Shown piece by piece: positions 23,802 to 35,177 of a stretch of 64,000 nucleotides of DNA; the stretch's first letter is position 1, and each line of letters opens with the position of its first letter. The notes beneath the pieces were generated by a model, which did not search any database, was not told where the DNA came from, and saw nothing but the letters and a program-made list of their open reading frames with translations. The position numbers and the translations under genes are program-made. This DNA is from Prunus persica (taxonomy: Eukaryota > Streptophyta > Magnoliopsida > Rosales > Rosaceae), in assembly GCF_000346465.2 (NCBI RefSeq), contig NC_034013.1, positions 10,569,404 through 10,633,403 of the forward strand, in the 5' to 3' direction.

Positions 23802-24156
23802 CTACATGTTGTTGAATCGCACGCCTTTTGCATACCGTTTGACTCCCACTTGTAATACATCACCATTATCATGAGAAACCAACTCATGCACATCACGATT
23901 CTTGAGACCAACAAAATCGCGCCCACAGTATCTACAACAACAATCCTATCCACACAAATAATCATTAAAAAAAACAAAAAAAATATGCATCGTATTCAAC
24001 AAAATAAATATTATGAATGCTCATACCGACAAAAAAATTGTCCACAAAATACCTTAATGCACATCCATAAGCAATATGAACCATGAAAGTCTCATGAGAC
24101 ACAAAGTGCCGGCCACAATTGCAAACACAGCTGACATTATTCAAGTCACTACCCAT
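23802..24156 (-). pseudogene. Zinc-finger gene fragment, two exons, probably broken
   Basis: On the minus strand an exon at 24027-24156 follows an acceptor (CATTACAG) and encodes MGSDLNNVSCVCNCGRHFVS, then HETFMVHIAYGCA, a CC-x12-H-x4-C finger. It ends at a good donor GGTATGAG. A second exon at 23802-23945 follows an acceptor GGATAG and reads CRYCGRDFVGLKNRDVHELV then SH, a C2-x12-H-x4-H finger resembling the first, ending at TAG. The phases at this junction do not match (first exon ends with one extra base), so either the splice differs or the gene is broken. I do not recognise the family. Confidence 0.45.
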
Positions 24157-24242
24157 CCTGTAATGGGGTTTAGAAACAAACAAAAGCTAGACCAGAGACT
24201 TACACTATAAATGATTAGAAATATAAACCCTTAATCTCTATA

Positions 24243-24385
24243 AATTGGAAAAAATTCTTATTAAATTGGAAGAACTTCTATGAAATTGGAAGAATCAGGA
24301 ATTCTATGATGTTCTTGAAATTCTAGAATGTAGAATTGGAAGAACTTCTTATAAAATTGGAAGAATATCATAGAATTTCAAGAAA
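24243..24385. repeat. Short repeats of AAATTGGAAGAA
   Basis: AAATTGGAAGAA and close variants occur at least five times, interspersed with GAATTCTA.. palindromic pieces. Confidence 0.75.
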
Positions 24386-24884
24386 AATAAACCCAAAAAA
24401 GAAATAGAACTACCAAAATTACTAAGGAAAAGAATGTAGATGAAGAAAAAAAAATCACCTGGATAAATGTTCCCAAGAACCAGATAGAAAACAGAGTTTC
24501 TAAGAACTAGAGATAATGCAGAGTTCACAAGACCTAAATACTGGGTTTGCAAATCTAATGAATAATGATAATTCAAATTAACAAAAAATTATATTATAAA
24601 CACAAAAATCCACCGACAAATAAGACAAGAACACGTGTACAAAATAATATTTATATTGATTTATCAAGTGTGTAGGTTACAATCTCTTGGTATTCTTTTA
24701 CAAAAATAAAAGAATTTCCTCTGATTTGATCTCCAAGAGTGTGTGTTGTTCAAAGGTGTCAAGCACTTGATCTTGAATCAGAATTTGAGACTTCATCAAG
24801 GGCTGTTACGGCTTGATCTCGAACACATCGTGACCACGAGTAGATGAAGTGTGTCAGTGCTACTGCACGTCTAGATGAAGTGGG

Positions 24885-25735
24885 CAACATGTTGTTTAGG
24901 GTTATCTTTTCCATCAAACTGCATAAACTTTGGAGGTTGATAACCTGTTGGCATTCGAAGGCTGTCTAACCTTTTGGTGTAGGGCTTGGAATAGATAAAT
25001 GTATCTTAAGAAGGACCACCATATTGAGCTCTGATGATGTTGGTGGTCATGTCTTGGAGTTGTTGGATGGATAAGGACGGCACTAAAATGAAATCAGACT
25101 TGGAAAAATTCTTATGGTCAGAGATGAACTCTTGACGTACCACATTCTCAGGATGAGACAAGCTTTTATTTGACTATTCATCATGCTTTGCTTCTAACTT
25201 GCTCACAAGCGATGCAATCTACATGTCCTTCTCTTTGATGGTCTTCGTTAGCTTCTCGATTGCTTGGGCTATGTGAGCTAGTTGTTCATCAGCTGAGGTA
25301 ACTCGTACCATCATAACCTGCATGGCCATTGAACAATAAGAGCCAGATGACTCTGAGGGCGCTTCTGAAGCCTCTTTCTTTGGGTTTTTTGTAAGTCGAG
25401 GCCTCATTTTAGTCTTGATGACCAGCAATCCTTCTTTTGAAGATGTCCTTCTTTGCCCCTATCGAGGCAAGGTTGATGACCGGCTTGTGTTTCTCAAAGA
25501 CTCACTTCGACTCGGACGGAAGTGAAATGGAAGCAATGCATCGGGTTGAAATGTAGGCATTTGTCTTGCTTTGAGCAACAATACCGGCAGAGTCTCTACT
25601 TGTAGTAGAGGTACTAACGCTCTTGCCTCTGCTGGCAAGAACAACATGAACCTTCTTCGAAGCCATTGCCTTTACAGAACTCATTGGGTTTGGAACTGGA
25701 GAAATGGATGAAAGGCAGAGAGGTCCCATTTAGCG
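24885..25735 (-). pseudogene. Gypsy gag N-terminal remnant
   Basis: Read on the minus strand, pieces are MASKKVHVVLASRGKSVST and SKTNAYISTRCIASISLP (25500-25690), RPRLTKNPKKEASEAP (about 25370-25410), EQLAHIAQAIEKLTKTIKEK (about 25225-25290), and GYQPPKFMQFDGKDNPKQHV near 24900-24970. This is the start of a plant gypsy gag. It contains a frame change near 25450 and stops near 25010 and 25175. Coding ends abruptly at the junction with the truncated LTR. Confidence 0.8.
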
Positions 25736-25955
25736 TGCGAAATTTGTAAACACGAAAATCTACGACAAATGAAACAAGAACACGTTCACAAAATAATATT
25801 CGTATTGATTTATCAAGTGAGTAGGTTACAATCTCTGTGAGTATTCTTTTATTTTATAAAAATAAAAGAGTTTCCTCTTATTTGATCTCCAAGAATGTGT
25901 GCGATTCAAGGGTGCCAAGCACTTGATCTTGAATCGGAATTTGAGACTTATGTGC

Positions 25956-28186
25956 TGACAGGACCCGATCCAAATTCCGCTTTGGAATCCGAACCAGACC
26001 CTGTGCGTGTCCGACACTTGGCGAATGTCGGGCACAAATGACCTATTTGTCCTTCTCTACAAAACACGAGAAAATTAATAAGGTGAACTTCTACCGAAAA
26101 ACCGGCAGAGTTTCCCTTGTAACTAGCTCAATACCAAAACATTTACACCTGTCAAAACAAGTATATATATATATACAACCAACTGCTAGCATATGTATAT
26201 ATACATTTCAATAGTTCAAATCTCAGTCTAGGGCAAAACATCAGAGCGACTACTAAATTTACAAAAGAGTGAATCTGTTTACAAAACAAAATCCTACATC
26301 AGAAGAGAGACGCGGAAGATGGGAAGTGGCCCGGTGGTGGATTCCTATGCACGTCTACTGCCTGGGGGCGCAAAACAATAATAAGGATGAGTAGACCCAA
26401 AAACAAAGTTGAGAAAATAGTATAAGAACATACTAACCCCACTGTAAAAACAGTTATACAAACTAACTTATTTTCTTTATTTCTGAAATCAATGCATGTA
26501 TATAATTATATACATTTGAAAACAGTTTAAACTATCACCTAGGTGTACCCTTTTTTCGTCAATTCCTTGTATCCGTCAATTCCTTGCATCACTATGGGTG
26601 ACACATACTCGCAGGTCTCAATGACACGAGGTCAGTCCGAGCCGCAATTCGCAGGATTCAGGGGACCATAATTCACCTTTATCCGCATTACTCGCTCCAC
26701 ACGAGTTCGAGTACCAAGGAACTCGTGGGGCAACTGTCAACCATGCTGACTAAACCGAAGGCAACAAATATAATCCGAAGGCAACATTTAATAACTGGAT
26801 ACAAGGTGATTGAAGAAAATAAAAAGTTTCTGAAGCAAAATTGTTAAATCATTAACTTTCTGTAACCTTTAAAATTCTGCTGCCATTTATCTGATAATTA
26901 ACGAGAATATCTTTTCCTATATTCTTTAAAGGAAATTTCACTCGGCAGCATGGAACATAAAATATTTAACAGCATAAAATAGCTTATAACTGAAACTGAA
27001 CTGCTTAAATTCATTTATTAAAACAAAGAGTCCACTCACTGATAGTCTGAGCTCGCTGGACCTCTTGAAGGTCCCTCCTGCGGGTCAACTGGTGCCCGGG
27101 TGCCTGATTTAATGACCATAAGATTCTATTAATACAATATAGTATTAATTTAAAAACCCTACCCCCGGCTCCTAAAAGTACGTGCGTCAATTTAAAGTGA
27201 TCCCTATGCCCATAAGAGCTTTCCTTCTAGGGGGTACTTTAGCGATATCTTGGGACTCAAATAGCGCTAAAGTCCAAAAAGTCAATCCGGAACCCCACGA
27301 GTCCATGACCTCACAATATGATCCGGATGCCGCTAGAAGGTCCAATATATTTAGGACACATGTCCCGAGGGTATTGAGAGTATCTTCACCATCCTGTAAT
27401 CGCATAATTTCTAAACCCTAGCCCTAGGGTTCGCGTTTTCAGAGTATCCGGGACTCCGATTCACAATCCGTCGAATCCTATACGTTTCTAAAATTATCTA
27501 GAACAACATATCTGAACTTGATTACGATCCAACGGCTCAACAGTATTGAACCCGATAATCGCACAATATGGAAAACTCGTTCGAGGCTCAAACGGTATCC
27601 AAATTGAGATCCGCGAATTCCTATGCGCTCGTGACGACCTAAGGATCGCATTAGAACACAGTGTCATGGCACCACCCTCGCCCACGCTCCGCCAGCGATG
27701 GGTGTCCAAAGCGATAACGCATCGCCGGAAAATCTCAAAACCAAGGCTCCAAACTCCTATCCTAGGTATAACACCATATTTGGAACCACTTTTGTTCTTG
27801 GACCTACCCCAAAAATTGACCAGAAGTGGCCGAACACGGAGGCCAAAAACCGGCCAGAACTTCAAGTTCAAAAATCCAATAGCTACACTGAGAACTGATT
27901 AATTCCTCCCAAACAGGCAGCTAGAACAGCTCGAGAGGTTCAAAATTCATACCTGGCTCTACTGAAACGGTGGCCGGAGGAGGGAGATCGGCGGCTGTGA
28001 AGATCGGGCGACGTCGGCCACTTCTTCTCCAAATTCCGGCGAAACCGCGGCGGCTGGAGGCGGGAGCTGGCTAGGGTTGGAAGAGGACGTCGTCCTGGTC
28101 AGTTTGGTACTGACCCCGTCCACAGGCGTGGCCGGTGGCTGGAGTTGCGAAGGAGAGAAGGAGGACTGCGCAGGAGAGGGTCGCGG

Positions 28187-28238
<52 letters not shown>

Positions 28239-28524
28239 AAAAAAGAGAAATATGATTTTTATAAAATCCCTTTGTGAAATATTTACGATTGTGCCACTGA
28301 GTTTCTTTTGACCATATCTCTCTCATTACAACTCCGATTCCGGCCCACTACGTGTCTATGAACTCATTTCGTCGTGCTCTACGCAACGGTGTATGTGGGA
28401 CTTGTCAAATTCCTTTTCGGGTCAAAAAGTCAACTTTTCCTTAATAAAATATTCCAAGGGCAAAATCGTCTTTCCACAAAATAAATTATTGATTAAATAT
28501 GAATTTTAGGTTTGGGTCATTACA
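25956..28524 (-). mobile_element. Solo LTR, 2569 bp, with perfect 5-bp target duplication
   Basis: The segment begins TGACAGGACCCG and ends GGGTCATTACA, flanked by TGTGC at 25951-25955 and 28525-28529. Read on the minus strand it is TGTAATGACCC...GGGTCCTGTCA. Long LTRs of this style occur in Tekay/Del-type chromoviruses; that assignment is inference. No internal domain or second LTR is present. It lies inside the gypsy LTR at 25745-29166 and so is younger. The zone 27900-28180 is unusually GC-rich. Confidence 0.85.
28189..28234. repeat. (GA)n microsatellite
   Basis: A pure GA run of about 46 bases followed by a poly(A) tract, inside the 2569-bp LTR. Confidence 0.95.
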
Positions 28525-29166
28525 TGTGCGGTCCGTCACTGCTTGATCTCGAACACGTCATGACCACGGGTAGTGTCACGTGGTGGATAGTCTTTGACTT
28601 TGGCAGTGAAGGAATTAGCACGTGTTTGTTATGCTTGGTGATTCTTCACGTGCTTGATGAAGAACTTGAGAATTTAGGTGTTGCTTTGGGCAGAAAGCTT
28701 TCTGGTTTTCCAAAGTGTGTGTGCCTCTTTTGCTTCAGGTCCTTTCTTCTAAATGGGAGCTTAGTATTTATAGGCAAGGAATTGGGTCTTAGTTTGGAAT
28801 TCCCAATCTAAATCCCTTAATTTGTAGGATTGGTTTCTGATTTGATATAATTTGAGCTAATTGATTTAATTTAGCTCTTAATTAAGTCAAAATCTTTCAT
28901 GTAAGAAAATTAACTCACAATGTAGGAAGATGGTCAATTAAGGATAATTTATTCCTTTTTGGCATATGATTTGATTCGATTGATGAAGTTCTTAGATGCT
29001 AACATGTGTCATCTTCAGTGCTTATCTTTGTCTTGGTGAGCCATGTGACACGTGTATTTGTGTGGGACTCACGACTTTTTCAGTTATCATTGACGAGTCA
29101 TATTTTGAATTTTGACTATTGAATGTAAATTAGTGAATTTTTATTTCATTAAAATTTCCATGTCTA

Positions 29167-30160
29167 CAAATATATACAATATTAAACACAATATTATAAA
29201 AAATTTGAAATCAGCCCACAAAAGTTTCTATTTTGACCCCGGTTATTGTTTTTAAGATTACAAAATGATCCATACCGTGTCTTACTTTGACCCCATGGTA
29301 GCCTCCCCCTCCTTAAACGTGCGACAACCACCACCGTCAGATTCACCAGCAGATATGTCATCATATGCAGCCTGCCCTCTTAAACATGCAACAACCATCA
29401 CCATCAGATGGCAGATTGTGGTGGTTGTTGCATGTTTAAGAGGCAGGGAAGGCCAAGAGATATGAATGAACATAGTGGAGGGGTTGGTAAACATAATTGA
29501 GATGGTGATTGAGAGAGCAAAGGAGAAGAGGAGGAGAGAATAAATGGAGATAAAACGGGTTGGGAGAGAATTGAGGAGGTGTACGGTTTAGAGAGAGAGA
29601 GAGTTGAAAGGAAATGGGGGAGAGATTGAGAGAATAAATAGAGATAATTGAGGTGCTTATGATAAGTAGGGAGAGATATGTAAAAAGATAAAAATGCCAT
29701 TGAAACCTTTCACCAACCAAACCAACACAGAAATATGTATTTAATTACTTTGATTAAAAAAATATTTAATATTTAATTACTTAAACAAACCAACACCAAC
29801 CCTAATAGACGAGAAACATTTGTGTACATCGGGAATAGCACTGTTTGCCATTTTCAACTAATCATGTTCCGCCACAAGTGATAAGAATTCCACTGTTTGC
29901 CATCTTCAACCACATTCCGTCATATATGATAAAAATTTCACATGACAGGATATGATTGGATGAGGATAGCGCAACTGCCCCATGAAATGTAAGTCTTTCT
30001 CCTCCTAATACACCCCACCCCTTTTTTCAATACTATAATAAGTTTTTTTAGTATTTATGAGTGAGAAGATAAATACGATATAGAGGGTATAGAAAGTGTG
30101 GGTGTAATAAGTTGAATATAAATGAAAATCAATTGGGTGAAAATTACTATAAGTTATTTA
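29167..30160. other. Intergenic, contains a hairpin and CT/GA-rich sequence
   Basis: Apart from the hairpin at 29371-29447 there is GA-rich sequence (29490-29680) and a piece related to MITE family D (29839-29930). No gene is seen. Confidence 0.5.
29371..29447. repeat. Long hairpin, about 30-bp arms
   Basis: Arm 29371-29401 (CTCTTAAACATGCAACAACC) pairs with 29418-29447 (GGTTGTTGCATGTTTAAGAG) across a 16-base loop, with only two or three mismatches. A third, partial copy of the arm (CCTTAAACGTGCGACAACC) lies at about 29311-29331. Confidence 0.85.
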
Positions 30161-30547
30161 GGGGGTGTATCCAATTCAAACTTTTAATGATTTTTATAGA
30201 GTTTAAAAGTCTGGAAGTATTCAATTTAGACTTTAAAGAGTATATAAAAGTTTAGTGGTATTCAATTGTGACTTTTAAAAAATATTTAAAAGTTTGGGGG
30301 TATCTAGTTATGACTTTTAAAAAGTATTTAAAAGTTTGGTGGTATCCAAAAAGTTAATGATTTTTAAAAAGCTTATTAAATGAATGACTTTTTCATACTT
30401 TTAAGGCTAATTGTTAAGAGCAAAAGTCTTGCCAATTTACTAGTGACTTTTATTAACTCTATGAAAGTATTTAAGAATTTGTCAATTCTATAAAAATCAC
30501 TCACCTAAAAAAATTCTTTATAAATATGAATTGGATACACCCCCCCC
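30161..30547. mobile_element. Tourist-like (PIF/Harbinger) MITE
   Basis: The TIRs are GGGGGTGTATCCAATTC and GAATTGGATACACCCCCCC, flanked by TTA at 30158-30160 and 30548-30550, the PIF/Harbinger target duplication. Interior units with AAAAGTTTGGTGGTAT-like phrases repeat about every 60 bases. Confidence 0.85.
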
Positions 30548-30550
30548 TTA

Positions 30551-31057
30551 ATCTACTGATAGTAATATTGACGTTATGATTTTAAATCTCCATCATTTTG
30601 CCATCTTACTCTTGGTAACAAAAATTAAAATGCAAAACTAACAAGAAGGAGGGAAACTCGCAATTTCAAATCCCACGAATTACTTTGCGTCTATTAATCT
30701 AGGGAAATAAATAAAAACAAAGGTGTATATAAAATTCAAAAACCACGTCCTTATTCGGGAAATGATTTACAAGATTTTGAAGTTTGTAATCAAAGCAATT
30801 GTATCTAGTGCATTTATATGCCTTATGTTTAGGGATTTTATGGATACGATTCATAAGAAGCAATTCCCAATAACACACGATAAGATCATTTAGGAAATTT
30901 ATATCTTACCCCAAAAATAATACAAAGCACTAAAACAGAAACACCATTAAAAGAGAGAAACTATTTTATGTTTAAATTATATTTCTTTGGAAAAAAAAAA
31001 AAAAAAACCTTGGCCTACATCAAAATTAAATAAATAAATAAAAAGTTGGCCTACATG
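30551..31057. other. Intergenic, nothing recognised
   Basis: AT-rich sequence with poly(A) runs; no gene or clear repeat seen. Confidence 0.5.
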
Positions 31058-31770
31058 CACTGGCGGACTCAAGAATTTTTCAAGGAAGAGGCAATTTTTA
31101 TAACGCTAAAAGCTCAAAAAAAAAAAAAAAAGATAGACAACCAAATACCTTAGAATTTCCTATCCAAAAAAAAAAACTCTTAGAATTTAAACAATACTAA
31201 TGTCATTTGTAATTCATAGAAAAAAAAATAGAACATTACAATTAAGTTACAATTGTTCACCACGAGCTTTCATATCATGTAAACAATGACAATCTTGGTT
31301 TCTTTTTTTTTTTTTCTTTTTTTTTTTAAATAATGCAATTTTATACATACTTGATTGATATTAACATTGCACACTTTATAGATAATTAATATTGCAGCCC
31401 TACAAATTTATGCAAGGACAATCCTTATTTAAGGCCCAATTTGTTTTTCATCCAATGACCCAATTGATTTATCATATACCAAATAGCATGTAGGAATTGG
31501 AGTCGCACTCACATGTTTATTCCTCTCTGTTTTTTGGGGCCTTGTACAACATGACATCATTTTGCTCAGAACTTTAAAAATAAAAGGACAGTAGCTGTGA
31601 TGTGCACACAGCAAAAGAAAGGAACCCAGCAAGTTCGCTTAAGCTTTTTTTCAAACAGTTGGAGTGCAGCAGCGGCCAGAGCAGAGGTGCAACTCCAACA
31701 GCTTTAATGAAGATTTCCGACAACTGAAGGTACAGATGTACCTTCTTGCGCCTGCACAGGTCCGCCAGTG
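31058..31770. mobile_element. Non-autonomous hAT element with 8-bp target duplication
   Basis: The TIRs are CACTGGCGGACT and AGGTCCGCCAGTG. The 8-bp direct repeat CCTACATG is at 31050-31057 and 31771-31778. The terminus is the same as that of the hAT element ending at 3028, so this 713-bp unit is probably a cross-mobilised relative. It carries no transposase. Confidence 0.9.
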
Positions 31771-31778
31771 CCTACATG

Positions 31779-32837
31779 TGTATATTTTGTCAAGAAATAA
31801 TAATGCACAATATTACAAAATGCCAAACGTACGATAATAAAATATAGAAAAACTCGCTTTAAATATCACAATCATCATCACCCTATTATGCATGTAATCC
31901 AACCTTGTAAAAAAAAAAAACAAATTAAAACAAATCCACCCATCTCCAATTCAATCCGTTTTTGGAAAAAGAAAAATGATGTGTCGGTTGGCCACACGCA
32001 TGCATCTCTCTTTGACCCATATATGGTTGTCAGTGTATGAGACAGATGTATTGAATTGAAACTCACACGTTGCACTTTATAATTATCACTTCTTTATTCT
32101 CAACCCAAAAAAAAAAAAAATTTCTCTACTCTTATCTAAGTGTGTGTATTTTTTTGAAATATTTTTACTTATCATTTTAATCCAAAGTATATTATTATTC
32201 CCATTAAATTCTGAATCTTTACATTTAACATGAGTGCATTTACACACATTTAAAAAAAAAATTAACCATTAAATTCATCTATTAATTTTAATAAATCCAC
32301 ATCATCAAACTTGTATTAAACTAAAAACTAATTATTTGCACCTTATTATGTCCCCATCAAGCCACACCTACCCTACACTGCAGGGGCTGCCACCTCTCTC
32401 TCTCTCTCTCTCTCTCTCTCTATTTGGGATGAGTGGCTCTCAACAAGGCCTAGGAACTGATATTATCAAATTCTAATATTTAATATTATACTGCGTCAAC
32501 AGCAAAAATAAACCTACAAAATCATAAATGGAAAATCTGCAAAATAGAGAGAAGGAATTCTGATGTACACCATATGCAATTCAAGAAGCAACAGTGTCTA
32601 TAATTTACAAAATTAATACATTAAAAGAGATAATTTATTTGTATGAGACATGTCGAATTGGATATTAGTTTTTAATCAAATTCAAGGTTTTGATAATTAT
32701 GAAAATGATTTAATTGTAGGAGAGAAGGGGGAAAGGCCGCATGGGAGAGGAAGATGTGGGTAAGTGATACAGTGCAAAAGGAGGAGTTTTAAAATTATGA
32801 TGAGGTGGAATAATTAAATTCCATTGGATTAATTAAA
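31779..32837. other. Intergenic with a CT microsatellite
   Basis: No gene is seen. A (CT)n run lies at 32393-32421 and several poly(A) tracts are present. Confidence 0.5.
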
Positions 32838-33100
32838 GAGTAATGCTACGTTTATCATATTTTTATCCCACATTTCTATACCATATGATATGGCATGTCC
32901 ATATCATATGCTACATCAATTAAATTGATGAAGTGTATTTTAATAAAGAAAATTTAATTAACAGTTTTTTTAAAGTATTAATAAATCATAAAAGAAAAGA
33001 AAATATTAAATCATTTTAATTGATGTGGCTATCCACCTCCTCTACCACATAAGGTGGTATGGAAATGTGGTATATAAATGTAGTAAGTGTAGCATTACTC
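32838..33100. mobile_element. MITE family E, about 263 bp
   Basis: The ends GAGTAATGCTACGTTTATC and AAGTGTAGCATTACTC are inverted; symmetry continues inward (CCCACATTTCTATACCA against TGGTATGGAAATGTGG). A target duplication is not clear. Confidence 0.75.
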
Positions 33101-33984
33101 TGATTAAGATTTTTTTAAATGCACATAAATACACCGAAGCTAAATGCAAAGACTCGGGATTGACGTGGGGTGGGGATGAGGACGGGGGCTAGCTGTTGAT
33201 GCGGCGGCGCTCCAAGCCCACCATTTCTACTTCATATATATGTCATTTGTACTGTGATGGTGGGTGTGGCTGAGATTGGTGGTTAGGGAAGAGAAAGGGG
33301 GGTTGGGTTTGATCAGGAAGAAAGGAGAAAGAGGTTCAGAGAGAGCTACTTAGTGCCTCAATGGCAGGAGTTCGAAATTCGTTGAAAGCATTTTGTGGCT
33401 AGGGGCGAGCCGAACATCGAGCGTGGGGTCACCTCGTGGTATTTACAACCATAAAATATATATATTTGTTTGTTTTCCTATTTTTTTTAATTGAATTTTA
33501 AAAGTTTTATTAATATTTTATTCATAAAAAATTATTTTTTAATTGAATTTTAAAAGTTTTATTAATATTTTATTCATAAAAAATTATTTTATGTAATTTA
33601 AGAAAAATAATTTTGGTTTTTTTTTGTTTTATAAATTTAAAATTATTTTTTAAATGTATATTTTTAATATAATACACGTGGTGTCATTTCATTGGATATG
33701 TGAGTACAACAAGTATGCCACATTAGCAATTTAACAGATTTTTGGACTGAAACTAATGGCAGGGACTTTTTGTGAGCATCCATATTAATCTTAAAGACCA
33801 CGAATGACAAAAAAAAATAATAATAAAAAAGGAAACAATCTAATAGTTTTGTTAACCTCATGGACGTTTTGCGATAAAAAGCTTGAAAAAAAAATTAAGA
33901 GTAGGGGTGGAATAAATAAATTTCATGTTGTTAGAGAGAAAGAGAGTGATTGGGATAAATATACCATTGATATATATATTTTTA
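33101..33984. other. Intergenic with 52-bp tandem duplication
   Basis: A GA/GT-rich part (33160-33370) looks leader-like but no coding region follows. The tandem duplication 33489-33592 is listed separately. Confidence 0.45.
33489..33592. repeat. 52-bp tandem duplication
   Basis: AATTGAATTTTAAAAGTTTT and the following bases to AAAAAATTATTTTTT occur at 33489 and again at 33541, essentially identical. Confidence 0.95.
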
Positions 33985-34175
33985 GGGTTATTTACGATAG
34001 ACGTCCTTGAACTATGGCCCCAATTGCAATTGGGTCAGTGAACTAATTTTTTAGGCAATGACATCCTTTAATTGGACAAATAGTTGCAATTGGGTCCTAC
34101 CATCTAACTCTGTCAATTTGTCCAAAATGAGGGATAAAAGCGTCCTTTCGTGTTTGAAGAAAAAAACTGAAAAAA

Positions 34176-34207
<32 letters not shown>

Positions 34208-35167
34208 ACTTAAAAATAAAAATCCTTCTCTCTTTCGCTCTGTCTCTCCCTCTCTCTCACAACTCATTCCCCCTCCTTATCCCACCCCCCTCAAAACACA
34301 GAGGAAGACCAACAACAATAGCAACAAAAATTACAAGATCATTATATGCACAAGTGTAATGAGAAATCAATCAATCAAAGAGAGAGCTTGACGCATGAGC
34401 GAATCAGATTGAATCGTATCTTTCTTCTTTTTCGATGGCTGTTTGTTTTCCGGGAAAAAGAAGAAGTTTGTCCCTTAGTTGAAACTCTCACTTTCCCGGG
34501 AATGGTTCCAGTGCCAAAGAAGGACTCTTCTTGCTTTACTGCCTAATCCAATCAATTCCTCATGATCCCATTTTGCATGCCGAAACTAGTGTATATAGTT
34601 TTCTCTTGACCCTTGTGTTTTTTGGATTTATTTTGTTTCTGGGTTTTCTTTGTGGCTTGAAATTATGGTTATTTGAGATCTGAATTTTTAGCCATGCTGG
34701 GTGTATTTGATTTGGTTGAAAGTATAAAGTTTTCGCTATTTGGGGCTGAGATTTGATGTGGGTATTGAAATTTCAAGTTTGATATTTGTTGGGTAATTGA
34801 TTTTATGGACTTTATAGATGAAGATTGAGATGGGTTTAGGAGGTGGGGGTTGGGATCTGGGTTTTGAGGGGTGTGGGATAAGGAGGGGGGAATGGGTTGC
34901 GAGAGAGAGGGAGAGACAGAGCGAAAGAGAGAGGGATTTCTTCAGCGCTAAATTGAATTTTATTTCGTTCAAAACAACGAAAAGTCGAATATACCCCAAA
35001 CAACAAGAGCACGTGACACTCACATGGTCAATCTCGATGGATTTTGTTACGGCAGGACCTAATTGCAACTGATTATCTAATTAAAGGATGTCATTGCCTC
35101 AAAAATTAGTTCACGGACCCAATTGCAATTAGGGTCATAGTTCAATGACGTCTATAGTAAATAACCC
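33985..35167. mobile_element. MULE-type element with long TIRs and gene-like cargo
   Basis: The TIRs extend about 110 bases: GGGTTATTTACGATAGACGT and inward ATTGCAATTGGGTC on the left mirror GACCCAATTGCAAT and ACGTCTATAGTAAATAACCC on the right. The 10-bp direct repeat TATATTTTTA is at 33975-33984 and 35168-35177, in the Mutator range. Between them, 34225-34545 is CT-rich then ATG-bearing, followed by intron-like T-rich sequence (34560-34800) and a GA-rich end. This is what a captured 5' UTR, first exon and intron would look like. No transposase is present. Confidence 0.85.
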
Positions 35168-35177
35168 TATATTTTTA

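Larger units (their letters stand above)
24594..29166 (-). mobile_element. Ty3-gypsy retrotransposon remnant, minus strand
   Basis: Two LTR copies share ACAAGAACACG, ATTGATTTATCAAGTG, GTAGGTTACAATCTC and CTTGATCTTGAATC (24594-24850 and 25745-25950). The 5' LTR, read on the minus strand, starts TGTAGACATGGAAATTT at about 29166 and ends near 25745. It is split by a 2569-bp solo LTR. The other LTR copy is truncated, joining gag directly at about 24850-24895 around a repeated AGATGAAGTG. All of pol is missing, so this is a deletion derivative. Confidence 0.8.

Noticed and set aside
27494..27902. Overlapping open frames of 118-125 codons on both strands
   Set aside because: They lie inside the 2569-bp LTR, overlap each other, and show no domain or start context.
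28077..28277. Open frame ending in a long Arg-Glu repeat
   Set aside because: The repeat is a translated (GA)n microsatellite inside a solo LTR.
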